A DNA stretch of 64,000 nucleotides from Enhydrobacter aerosaccus (GTDB taxonomy: Bacteria > Pseudomonadota > Alphaproteobacteria > Reyranellales > Reyranellaceae), in assembly GCF_900167455.1 (NCBI RefSeq), contig NZ_FUWJ01000006.1, forward strand, positions 1 to 64,000, written 5' to 3'. Numbering within the stretch: position 1 is the first letter of the stretch; every line of letters begins with the position of its first letter. Of this stretch, positions 49,073 through 57,062 are shown piece after piece. Both the position numbers and the translations under genes were made by a program. Below the pieces are notes generated by a model that saw only the letters and a program-made list of their open reading frames with translations, had not been told where the DNA came from and ran no database searches.

Positions 49073-49681
49073 GTGCAGACGGTCATGCTCGACCGCGATG
49101 GCGTCGTCATCGTCAACCGGAAGTACAACGTCAAGGCGCCGACTGAACTCGCTCTGCTGCCCGGCGCCGCGGCAGCCATCGCCAGGCTGAACCGCCTCGG
49201 CATCAAGGTCGTGCTCTGCACCAACCAGCCCGAGGTCGACAAGGGCATCATCACCCACCATCAGCTCGACGCCATCCACCACGCGTTGCGGCGGATGCTG
49301 TCCCGCGAGGGGGCCCATCTCGATCTGGTCCTGTGCTGCACCGACAATTTCCGCTCGGAGTGGCGCAAGCCGGCTCCGGGAATGCTGTTCGAGGGATTAC
49401 GCCATTTCGGCGCCAAGGCAGCCGACACGCCTTTTGTCGGCGATCAGCTGAGCGATCTGAAGGCCGCGTGGCGGGCACGCTGTCCGGGCATCCTGGTGCG
49501 GACGGGCCTCGGTCGCCAGACCGAGAGCGGACCGATACCGCGCTATGCGCGGCCGCAGGCCGTCTACGACGATCTTCAGGCCTTCGTCGATGCCTATTGC
49601 GCTAATCGTCGTGCTGCTGACCGGTCTCGAGCGGATGCCAGTCGACGCGCAGCACGCCGTCCTGTTCGAGCAGGCGGCTGA
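49073..49681 (+). CDS. HAD-superfamily phosphatase (HisB-N/GmhB-like)
   Basis: 202 residues from GTG 49073, two bases after the ligase stop (MQTVMLDRDGVVIVNRKYN); ATG 49085 would remove part of the strand before the nucleophile. HAD motifs: nucleophile and acid in LDRDG (Asp7, Asp9), LCTNQPEV (motif II), a Lys in WRKPAPGML and GDQLSDLKAAW (motif IV). The class fits histidinol-phosphate or heptose-bisphosphate phosphatases, without their Cys zinc site. The last 25 residues (Arg/Ala-rich) are read antisense to the end of mgtC, an 80-bp convergent overlap. Confidence 0.78.
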   Translation: MQTVMLDRDGVVIVNRKYNVKAPTELALLPGAAAAIARLNRLGIKVVLCTNQPEVDKGIITHHQLDAIHHALRRMLSREGAHLDLVLCCTDNFRSEWRKPAPGMLFEGLRHFGAKAADTPFVGDQLSDLKAAWRARCPGILVRTGLGRQTESGPIPRYARPQAVYDDLQAFVDAYCANRRAADRSRADASRRAARRPVRAGG

Positions 49682-50316
49682 CGACGGCTGGAACCTGGTC
49701 GCTGGCGTCCCGGCTGGTCCACGATACCGAACAGCGCAGCTGCCGGTCTTGCGACTGGGTCAGGGACAGGGATTTGATCTTGTAGCCGCCTTCGCGGATC
49801 GTGGCGCGAAGCATGTCGGTGCTCGGTCCGTTGGCGGCGACATCGATGGTAAGGGCCGCCCGATGATCGCGTTCCATCAGCGGTTCGAGCCGCACGAGCA
49901 GCACCAGGACGACGAACGCCACCACCACCATGGCGCCGCCGAGCACGAAGTAGCCGGCGCCCAGCACCAGTCCGATAACCGTGATGAGCCACAGCGTCGC
50001 CGCCGTGGTCACGCCCATCACCATGTCGCCGCGCTTGAGGATTACGCCCGCGCCGATGAAGCCGATTCCCGACAGGATGCCGAGCGGGAAGCGCAGCGTA
50101 TCCATCATGCTGAAGGATGACTGGGTCTTGCCCGTCACGCCGAGCAACAGATTGGCCTCGATCATCGCCCCCCGCAGCCGCGACGCAGATCAGGATGGTC
50201 GTCCGAAGCCCGGCAATGCGGCCGCGCGTGCCGCGATCGAAACCGATGACCCCACCGGCAACGACGGCGGCCGCCAGACGCAGGATGATGTCTGTCAGGG
50301 TGACGGTGGAGTGCAC
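49602..50316 (-). pseudogene. mgtC: MgtC/SapB-family membrane protein gene with a single-base frameshift
   Basis: The N-terminal part (GTG 50316) reads LRLAAAVVAGGVIGFDRGTRGRIAGLRTTILICVAAA, the start of an MgtC protein. It leaves frame in a run of six G on the minus strand (50168-50173). Removing one G gives ...VAAAGAMIEANLLLGVTG and joins the second frame, which runs LRFPLGILSGIGFIGAGVILKRG and on through an ACT-like C-terminal domain to the stop at 49602, total about 237 residues. MgtC proteins help magnesium-limited growth and survival in hosts. Either a real frameshift, slippage-prone control, or a read error in the homopolymer; the second frame alone could start at ATG 50165 (187 residues) without the first helices. 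Confidence 0.8.
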
Positions 50317-50354
50317 CGACAGGAAACGCCGAACCCGGCGGACCGTTCCTGGGT

Positions 50355-51311
50355 CTATTCGCGGGTCGAGAGAGCGACGATGGCCTGGCGCAACGCCTGG
50401 GACAGCAGCGGGTCGAGACTGCCGTCGAAGAATTCCTGTCGGATCGTGTCGCCGGTCGGGACGGCGCGGTCGGAGCCGACGACGATGCTGGCCGCCTTGA
50501 CGTCGACGAGCCGGGCGCTGGCGAAGAATGACGCCTCCTCCATCTCGACGAAGCCCGGCGCCTGGCCCGCATCGAACGGGAAGGTAAGCAGGGTCTTCAG
50601 CAGGCCGGTCTTCTGGAAGTAATAGACCGGCGAGGTGAATCCCAAGGCGCGGACGTGAGCGATGCCCGCCGCCGTCATGTCGCGATCGAGCCGGTCGGTC
50701 AGGCCCGCATCGGCGAAGGCGATCTGTTCCGCCGCCTCGGCGGGCGTCGAGGCCAGCAGGAAGGCGGCGCCATCCTTGTAGGCGCCGGTGGCGATGATGA
50801 GGGACGAGTAGGGGATCCGCGAGCCCAGCAGGCCGGCAGTGCCGATATGGATGGCCTGCTTGACGCCGAGGGCCGCCAGCTCGGCGAGCTGGGTGCTGAT
50901 GCCGCCGGCGCCGGGCAGGCCGCGATTGACGAGGAACGGTTGCCCGCGCGCTGGCCGAACGACGAAGAGAACGTTGGGATCGGTGTAGCCGATCGGCACT
51001 TCCTCGATCACCGCATCGCCGTAGCCCAGCCCATTCAACATGCCGCGCACGTTGGTGTTGTGCAGGATGACAGCGTGGTCCGGCAGATGGTCGAGCTTGC
51101 CGTCACGGAACGCCGGTTGCTGCCTCAGCCAGGCGATATAGTCCGAGGCGCTGTTGACGGCGGGTGTGCCGGCGAAGCCGGTATAGGCATCGAGCACCTT
51201 GAACTGGTCCGCCCGTCCGGCTCCAGGGGAGAGGAGAACGATCAGGCAGATCACCGCCTGCAGGCGCCTTGCCAAACCCCACGCCAAGCCCAACGCCAAG
51301 CTCAACGACAT
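50355..51311 (-). CDS. Exported nucleoside-phosphorylase-like protein
   Basis: 318 residues. An N-terminal signal sequence (ARRLQAVICLIVLLSPGAGRA) predicts export. The mature part has the PNP/UDP phosphorylase fold: HIGTAGLLGSRIPYSSLIIATGAYKDG and GFVEMEEASFFASARLVDVKAASIVVGSDR, matching the nucleoside-site motif with Glu-Met-Glu and the late Asp. GAGG lies seven bases before the ATG. Nucleoside phosphorylases are normally cytoplasmic, so a periplasmic scavenging enzyme or a binding-only relative is suggested. Divergent from an amidohydrolase gene by 140 bp. Confidence 0.72.
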   Translation of the reverse strand: MSLSLALGLAWGLARRLQAVICLIVLLSPGAGRADQFKVLDAYTGFAGTPAVNSASDYIAWLRQQPAFRDGKLDHLPDHAVILHNTNVRGMLNGLGYGDAVIEEVPIGYTDPNVLFVVRPARGQPFLVNRGLPGAGGISTQLAELAALGVKQAIHIGTAGLLGSRIPYSSLIIATGAYKDGAAFLLASTPAEAAEQIAFADAGLTDRLDRDMTAAGIAHVRALGFTSPVYYFQKTGLLKTLLTFPFDAGQAPGFVEMEEASFFASARLVDVKAASIVVGSDRAVPTGDTIRQEFFDGSLDPLLSQALRQAIVALSTRE

Positions 51312-51451
51312 CGAAAGCCTCGCCCTCCAAGAGAGGCATCGGCCTATCAGAGCGGGGGTGTGGAAACAACCGAGAGGCGGTCCCTCGCATTGCCGGCCTC
51401 ACGCTGGCGCATTCAGTGTAGGTTGCCTGGAAGCGGGAGTTGGATGGCGTA

Positions 51452-52651
51452 ATGACAATGCTTTTTGACGGCGGTGCGATCTTCGATGGCGAAAGCCTGC
51501 AGCGCGAGGGGTGGGCGGTCCTGGTCGATGGCGGGACGATCGCCGAGGTGGCGCCGCGCGCCACCTTCGAGGGCTATCACGGGCCATGCCGCAACATTGC
51601 CGGACTGACGTTGCTGCCCGGTCTTATCGACAGCCATGCCCATCTGACCCTTTCCGGCGACATCGACGGATTCGCCCGCTGGCTTGGCGGGACGCGGGCG
51701 CAGTTGACGGTGCAGGCGCTGGAAAACGCCCAGGCGTGCCTGCGGGGCGGCATCACGGCCCTGCGCGACTGCGGCGGCGTCGACCATATCGAGCTGGCGG
51801 TGCGCGACGCCTGCAACAGTGGCCGCCATCTCGGACCGACGATCCGGGCGGCCGGCAAATTCATCTGCATGACCGGTGGCGCGAACTACGCCGTGGCGCG
51901 AATCGCCGACGGACCGGCCGAGGTCGTCGCTGCCGTACGCGAGCAAATCCATGTCGGCTGCGATTGCATCAAGCTGATGGCGACCGGCGGCGTTCTCACG
52001 CCCGGCAATGCCATCGAGCAGGCCCATTACACCTACGAGGAGCTGGTTGCCGGCGTCCGCGAGGCGAGGCGTTTCGCCAAGCCTGTTGCCTCGCACGCGA
52101 TCGGCTCCGACGGCATCCTGAACGCAGCGCGTGCCGGGGTAGATTCCATCGAGCACGGCGTGTTCCTGACCGAGGAAAGCATTGGCGAGATGGTGCGGCA
52201 GAAGATTTACCTGGTGCCGACGCTGGCGGCCACGACCAACATCATGGCCAACCTGCAGAGCGGCTTCAGTACCGAGGTGAAGGAAAAGGTGCTGCGTGCC
52301 GCGGAAGCCCATCGCTGCTCGGTAAAGGCCTATTACGAGGCCGGTGGCCGCATCGCCATGGGGGCCGATACAGGGACGCCATTCAATCCGCACGGCCAGA
52401 ACGCGCAAGAGCTGCGCTACATGGTCGATGCCGGGATGCCCGCCGCCGCCGCCCTGACTTCGGCTACGGTTCATGGCGCGGCATTGCTGCGCCTCCCGAC
52501 CCGCGGCCGGATCGCGAAGGGCTATGTGGCCGACCTGCTGCTGGTGGCGGGCGATCCCACGCGGGATATCGAGTGCGTTGCGGACCGCCGCCATCATCGT
52601 GATGTATTCAAGTCGGGCGTGCGGGTCGACCGGCCTTCGTTGCCCTCCTGA
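51452..52651 (+). CDS. Metal-dependent amidohydrolase (imidazolonepropionase-like)
   Basis: 399 residues from ATG 51452; a TTG four codons earlier abuts the GGGAG site. Motifs of the two-metal amidohydrolase superfamily: HxH in LIDSHAHL, the carboxylated Lys in CIKLMATGG, metal His in ASHAIG and SIEHG, and the catalytic Asp in MGADTGTP. The C-terminal strand domain ends RIAKGYVADLLLVAGDP. Relatives hydrolyse imidazolones, dipeptides (prolidase-like, e.g. Xaa-Pro or Xaa-Arg) or other amides. Lying just before an ABC transporter locus, it may act on the imported compound. Confidence 0.86.
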   Translation: MTMLFDGGAIFDGESLQREGWAVLVDGGTIAEVAPRATFEGYHGPCRNIAGLTLLPGLIDSHAHLTLSGDIDGFARWLGGTRAQLTVQALENAQACLRGGITALRDCGGVDHIELAVRDACNSGRHLGPTIRAAGKFICMTGGANYAVARIADGPAEVVAAVREQIHVGCDCIKLMATGGVLTPGNAIEQAHYTYEELVAGVREARRFAKPVASHAIGSDGILNAARAGVDSIEHGVFLTEESIGEMVRQKIYLVPTLAATTNIMANLQSGFSTEVKEKVLRAAEAHRCSVKAYYEAGGRIAMGADTGTPFNPHGQNAQELRYMVDAGMPAAAALTSATVHGAALLRLPTRGRIAKGYVADLLLVAGDPTRDIECVADRRHHRDVFKSGVRVDRPSLPS

Positions 52652-52665
52652 GGGAGCCACCCGAT

Positions 52666-52686
52666 CTCTTTCGGATATCGAAAGAG
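52666..52686 (+). terminator. Inverted repeat after the amidohydrolase gene
   Basis: CTCTTTCG (52666-52673) and CGAAAGAG (52679-52686) form a perfect 8-bp stem with loop GATAT, 14 bp after the stop. No T-run, so it could be a weak terminator or a regulator site for the downstream transporter genes. Confidence 0.35.
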
Positions 52687-52832
52687 CTCCGCGTTCAATC
52701 GCGTCGCGATCTTCGTGTCAGGGAAAAGCCGATCCGAACGGGCATGTATCTTGCACCGACACGGGCCATCTGGGAGCATCGGCTTTCGAGGCGCTGGACG
52801 ACCATGAAGGGGCATGAAAGGGGATGATCGAT

Positions 52833-54065
52833 ATGCGACGTCGCGATGTTCTGCGAGGAGCTGCCGCTGCGGCGGTTATCGTCCCCTCTCCGGCGATACG
52901 ATCTGCCTATGCGCAGACTGCCAAGACATTGGTGATCGGCGGATCGGTGCCGCTCACGGGTGCAGCGGCGGAGACCGGGCTCAACGTCAATAACGGATAC
53001 ATCACGGCGGCGACTTATCTGAACGACGTCCTGGGCGGTGTCGAGATCGCGGGCGAGAAGTATCGCATCGAACTCAAGCTGTTCGATGACGCCTCGGATC
53101 CGGCGCGGGCCACGACCTTGATCCAGCGTCAGCTCGACGATGGCACCGACTTCTTTCTGGGGTCGTTCGGCAGCAACATCGTGTTGCCGACGGCGGCGAT
53201 CACCGAACGCGCCAAGAAGCCGATGGTCCAGACCGGCGGCGGGGCGGATGCGATCTTCACACGCGGCTTCAAGTATGTGTTCGGCATGTTTCCGCGGGCA
53301 ACCCGGCAGTTCGCCTCTGCCGCGGCGCTGTTCAAGACGCTGAAGCCCACACCGCAGACCTATTCGGTCATCTATACCAACGATGCCTTCTCCAAGACCG
53401 CTGGCGAGGGAGTCCGGCTCGCTTGCGATGCGGCCGGCCTGCAGCGGCTCGAGACGTACGAGCTCCCGGCCAAGGTTACCGACGTCTCGAGCGTGCTCGC
53501 CTCGATACGCAGCAAGACGCCCGACATCCTGGTCTGCGTCATGCACGACCAGGACTCGCTCCTGATTGCCCGTCAGATGGTCGCCACCAACACCAACGTG
53601 AAGTTGCTGTTCCAGGGGTTGGGGCCGCAGCTTGCCTCCTTCCGCGAGGCGCTGGGCAAATATTCGGATGGACTGTGCTGCTCGACCTATTGGGACGAGT
53701 CGGTTCCCTACAAGGACAAGTTCTTCGGCGACTCCAAGAAGTTCGCCGACTATTACCGCAGCAAGTTCACGCGCCCGATCGCCTATCACGTCGCCGGCGC
53801 GGCTGCCTGCATCGAAACCTATGTCATGGCCATGCAGGCGGCCAAGAGCATCAAGCCGGAATCCGTGCGGGACGCGCTGGCGGCGGCCAACTTCGAGACG
53901 TTCTATGCGCGCATCAAGTTCACGCCGGAGGGCGATGGCGATGCCCTGCTTTTGGGCGGGATGATCGGCCAGGTGCAGAAGGGCAAGCTCGAAACGGTCT
54001 ATCCGGCCGAGGCGCGGTCGGCAGAAGCCATCTATCCCACGCCGACCTGGGACAAGAAGGCATGA
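52833..54065 (+). CDS. ABC transporter substrate-binding protein, branched-chain-amino-acid type
   Basis: 410 residues from ATG 52833 (MRRRDVLRGAAAAAVIVPSP), a Tat-like signal; AAAGGGG sits nine bases upstream. An ATG at 52824 lies only one base from that site and is less likely. The mature protein is a Leu/Ile/Val-type binding fold: VIGGSVPLTGAAAETGLNVNNGY, FDDASDPARATTLIQRQL and RPIAYHVAGAAACIETYVMAMQ. Such receptors bind amino acids, amides, urea or aromatic acids; ligand not predictable. Heads the plus-strand arm of the transporter locus. Confidence 0.88.
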   Translation: MRRRDVLRGAAAAAVIVPSPAIRSAYAQTAKTLVIGGSVPLTGAAAETGLNVNNGYITAATYLNDVLGGVEIAGEKYRIELKLFDDASDPARATTLIQRQLDDGTDFFLGSFGSNIVLPTAAITERAKKPMVQTGGGADAIFTRGFKYVFGMFPRATRQFASAAALFKTLKPTPQTYSVIYTNDAFSKTAGEGVRLACDAAGLQRLETYELPAKVTDVSSVLASIRSKTPDILVCVMHDQDSLLIARQMVATNTNVKLLFQGLGPQLASFREALGKYSDGLCCSTYWDESVPYKDKFFGDSKKFADYYRSKFTRPIAYHVAGAAACIETYVMAMQAAKSIKPESVRDALAAANFETFYARIKFTPEGDGDALLLGGMIGQVQKGKLETVYPAEARSAEAIYPTPTWDKKA

Positions 54066-54106
54066 TTGTCGCCCTCATCGGCACGCATCACTCCAGCGTC
54101 GCGCTC

Positions 54107-54197
54107 ATGGGAGCGCGCCACTCCAGTGGCGCATCTTCTCACGAGGTCGAGCGCCATTTGAGCGTAGAGGCATCCGCGCGCAGTGGCGCGCTCCCAT
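54107..54197 (+). repeat. Long-spaced inverted repeat spanning the livH start
   Basis: A 16-base arm ATGGGAGCGCGCCACT (54107-54122) is matched exactly by AGTGGCGCGCTCCCAT (54182-54197), whose last two bases are the start of the livH ATG. The first arm can also pair locally: GCGCCACT-CC-AGTGGCGC (54115-54132). Two exclusive structures are thus possible, one covering the livH start and one leaving it free. It looks like a REP/REPIN-type element or a leader switch. Confidence 0.65.
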
Positions 54198-55071
54198 GAA
54201 TCTGGTCGTCCAGACCCTTGTCGACGGCCTGGTGCTGGGCGGCATCTACGCTCTTGCCGCCGTCGGCTTTTCCCTGATCTTCGGCGTTCTGCACGTGATC
54301 AATCTCAGCCACGGCATCCTGGTTCTGATTGGGGCATACCTGGCACTCGTGTGTTCGCAGGCCGTGGGCGTCGATCCGCTGCTCACCATGCCCATTGTCA
54401 TGGCGGTGCTGTTCGTCGCGGGATATGCCTATCAGCGTTTGCTGATCCAGCGCGCCGTGGATCGCTCGCCCTTCGGCTCGATGCTGCTGACCTTCGGCGT
54501 GGCGCTGATGCTGCAGAACATCATGATCTGGGTGTTCTCGCCCGACATGAAGAACATCACGCCGAGCTATGCCTTCGCCTCGTTCCGCATCGCCGGCGTC
54601 ACGTTCGATGCGGTCCGGGTGAGCGCCCTGGCCGCCAGTCTGGTCCTGCTGTCGTGCCTGGCGCTGCTGCTGAAATTCTCACCCCTCGGGCGCGTCATTC
54701 GCGCCACCGCACAGCAGACCCTGGCGGCGCAGCTCTGCGGCGTGAACGTGCGTCACGTCTATGCCCTGACCTTCGCCGTCTCGGCAGCCTTTGCCGGTGC
54801 GGCCGGGATCGTGATCGGGATCATCCTGCCGTTCTCGCCGGCCGACGAATCGCTGTGGACCCTGAATGCCTTCGTCGTCGTCGTGCTGGGCGGCGTCGGC
54901 AGCCCGGCGGGCGCGCTTCTGGGCGGCCTGCTGCTCGGCGTGGTCAATACGCTGACGGCGCAATATGTCGGTCCGTCGTTTCCCAACGTGACGATGTTCC
55001 TGCTGCTCGTGCTTCTGCTGCTGGTGCGGCCGAACGGACTGCTGGGCAACGCCTTCAGCGCCTCGCGATGA
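54196..55071 (+). CDS. livH: Branched-chain amino acid-type ABC transporter permease LivH
   Basis: 291 residues, about eight hydrophobic helices, starting MNLVVQTLVDGLVLGGIYALAAVGFSLIFGVLHVINLSHG, the usual LivH N terminus; so ATG 54196 is right although no ribosome site is present and the start lies in an inverted repeat. The EAA-type cytosolic loop reads GRVIRATAQQTLAAQLCGVNVRHVYAL. Ends VLLLLVRPNGLLGN. Its stop overlaps livM as ATGA. Confidence 0.92.
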   Translation: MNLVVQTLVDGLVLGGIYALAAVGFSLIFGVLHVINLSHGILVLIGAYLALVCSQAVGVDPLLTMPIVMAVLFVAGYAYQRLLIQRAVDRSPFGSMLLTFGVALMLQNIMIWVFSPDMKNITPSYAFASFRIAGVTFDAVRVSALAASLVLLSCLALLLKFSPLGRVIRATAQQTLAAQLCGVNVRHVYALTFAVSAAFAGAAGIVIGIILPFSPADESLWTLNAFVVVVLGGVGSPAGALLGGLLLGVVNTLTAQYVGPSFPNVTMFLLLVLLLLVRPNGLLGNAFSASR

Positions 55072-56039
55072 ATACATCTTCTGCACGCCTTCCGCTCCTG
55101 ATCCTCGGCGGCGCCCTGCTGCTGGCCTTGGGGCCGCTCGTCCTGCCGCCGTTCTATGTCCGCGTCGGGCAGCTGATGCTCTATTCGGCGGGGCTTGGCG
55201 TGGCCTGGGCCATCCTGGGCGGCTTCGCCGGCTATGGAAGTTTCGGCCATGCGGCGTTCATCGGCGTCGGCGCCTTCACAGCCGGCCTGGTCGAGAACCA
55301 GTTCCCGACCCTGGCTCCGGCGCTGCTGCTGCTACTTGGCCTGGCCGCGGGAGCAGGGGCGTGCGCGGTCATCTCCGCTCTCGTTGCCTATCCCATCCTG
55401 AGATTGCGCGGCACCTTCTTCGCCATCGCGATGCTTGGCGTCTGTCACGTCTGTGCCGAAGTGAACAACAACGTCGACTTCTTCCAGGGGTCGATGGGCA
55501 TCAATTTCGCGCCGATCGCCCCCGCCAGCATGGATCCGGCGGTGTTTTTCTACTGGCTCTATCTGGCCGCCAGCACGATCGTGCTGCTGATCGCCTGGGC
55601 GATCTGGCGCAGCCGCTTCGGCGCCGGGCTGCTCAGCATTCGGGAGGACGAGGATACCGCGCGCATGCTCGGCGTGCCGACGGAACGCTACAAGCGCCAG
55701 GCCTTCGTCATCAGCGCTGTCCTGACCGGCCTGCTGGGTGTGATCTACGCCCATGCGTTGGGCTACATCACGACCGATTCCGTCTATCGTGACGACACCA
55801 ATCTCAGCCTCATCGTCTTCTCGCTGCTCGGAGGCATGGGCACGCTGTTCGGGCCCGTCATCGGTGCCTTCCTGCTGGTGTTCGTCACACAGGTCATCCT
55901 GGGCCGGCTGCTCGACTTCCACCTGTTCGCGACCGGCTTGCTGCTGGTGCTGCTCGTGCTCATGGCCCCCGGCGGCGTCATCGGCTTGGTCCGCGGCTGG
56001 CGGCTGCGCCGGCGTTCCGAGATGGTCCCGGCGGAATGA
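55068..56039 (+). CDS. livM: Branched-chain amino acid-type ABC transporter permease LivM
   Basis: 323 residues from ATG 55068, overlapping the livH stop. Helical permease with LGVAWAILGGFAGYGSFGHAAFIGVGAFT, the FFAIAMLGVCHVCAEVNNN segment and the cytosolic loop LSIREDEDTARMLGVPTERYKRQAFVISA. A long frame reading back to 54183 is a shadow of livH. Overlaps livG by 4 bp. Confidence 0.92.
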   Translation: MNTSSARLPLLILGGALLLALGPLVLPPFYVRVGQLMLYSAGLGVAWAILGGFAGYGSFGHAAFIGVGAFTAGLVENQFPTLAPALLLLLGLAAGAGACAVISALVAYPILRLRGTFFAIAMLGVCHVCAEVNNNVDFFQGSMGINFAPIAPASMDPAVFFYWLYLAASTIVLLIAWAIWRSRFGAGLLSIREDEDTARMLGVPTERYKRQAFVISAVLTGLLGVIYAHALGYITTDSVYRDDTNLSLIVFSLLGGMGTLFGPVIGAFLLVFVTQVILGRLLDFHLFATGLLLVLLVLMAPGGVIGLVRGWRLRRRSEMVPAE

Positions 56040-56788
56040 GCGCCGCGTCCATCCTGCGCCTCGAGGGTGTGTCCAAGAGTTTTCGCGGCCTGCGGGCCAT
56101 TGCCGAGGTGTCGTTCGCGATCGAGGCCGGCTCGATCACCAGCATCATCGGGCCCAACGGCGCCGGCAAGTCGACGCTGTTCAACCTCGTCACCGGCTAT
56201 CTGGCGCCGACGGCGGGTGAGATCTCGTTCAAGGATCGCCGCATCACCGGCATGGCGACCAATCGGATCGCCGAACTTGGCGTGGCGCGCGCCTTCCAGA
56301 TCGCGCGGCCGTTCCGCGACCTCACCGTGTTCGAGAACGTGCGCATCGGCGCCCTGTTCGGCAAGGCCGGAGTGCGCGACGTCGAGGTGACGGTGCGGCG
56401 CAGCCTGCAGCTCGCGGCGATCGCGCACTTGGCCGAACAGCCGGCCAATACGCTAACGGTGGGGCAGTTGCGGCACCTCGAGGTCGCCCGCGCGATCGCG
56501 ACCCGCGCCGACCTCCTGCTGGCCGATGAGCCGTGCGCCGGCCTCAACCCGACGGAGACCGCGGCCATGATCGACGTGCTGCGCCTGATCCGGGACAGCG
56601 GCGTCACGGTGGTCCTGGTCGAGCACGACATGCCGTCGGTGATGGAGGTCTCCGACCGTGTGCTGGTGCTCGATGCCGGCGCCCTGATCGCCGATGGCCC
56701 ACCACACCTCGTGGCCAGCAACCCGCAGGTCATCGCCGCCTATCTCGGCACGCCCGACCCATCACCCTTGCCTGGCCACTCGCCCTAG
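56036..56788 (+). CDS. livG: Branched-chain amino acid-type ABC transporter ATPase LivG
   Basis: 250 residues. Walker A GPNGAGKST (39-47), Q-loop region ARAFQIARPFRDLTVFENVRIG, a divergent signature LTVGQLRHLEVARA in place of LSGGQ, and Walker B LLLADEPCAGLNPTE. The ATGA overlap couples it to livM. It ends the plus-strand arm; the partner ATPase livF lies convergent on the minus strand. Confidence 0.92.
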   Translation: MSAASILRLEGVSKSFRGLRAIAEVSFAIEAGSITSIIGPNGAGKSTLFNLVTGYLAPTAGEISFKDRRITGMATNRIAELGVARAFQIARPFRDLTVFENVRIGALFGKAGVRDVEVTVRRSLQLAAIAHLAEQPANTLTVGQLRHLEVARAIATRADLLLADEPCAGLNPTETAAMIDVLRLIRDSGVTVVLVEHDMPSVMEVSDRVLVLDAGALIADGPPHLVASNPQVIAAYLGTPDPSPLPGHSP

Positions 56789-57062
56789 CGGGACAGGCAA
56801 TCCCGCACGATAGCGATTCCCTGTCATTCCAAGTGCACCCGAGGGATCTTTTTCCTCGTCAACAGTGAACGAGTTCCGCGTCAATAGTGAACGGGGCGCA
56901 GCCAAGAGGGCCCCCCCCCGGCTACGCCGCCCTTTGGGCGGCTTCGCTCTGGGTAACGACAAATGTTGATCGGTGACTGTCCCTTACTCTCTTTCTTTTT
57001 GCTCCTCTCCCCCGCGAGGGGGAGAGGCGGGGTGAGGGGGTGCGAAGAGGATGGTGCCGCCC
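56789..57062. other. Repeat-rich region between convergent livG and livF
   Basis: No gene. It holds two near-identical CGTCAAxAGTGAACG units (56857-56871 and 56879-56893, 22 bp apart), a run of nine C (56911-56919), a GCCGCCC-TTT-GGGCGGC hairpin (56926-56942) and a CCTCTCCCCC-GCGA-GGGGGAGAGG palindrome (57004-57027). The hairpins may end transcription from both sides. Confidence 0.55.
57004..57027. repeat. CCTCTCCCCC/GGGGGAGAGG palindrome with GCGA tetraloop
   Basis: A perfect 10-bp stem with a GCGA loop, followed by GCGGGGTGAGGGGG. This pattern is a common intergenic repeat in many proteobacterial genomes. It lies just outside the livF stop and may serve as a terminator on the minus strand. 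Confidence 0.6.
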
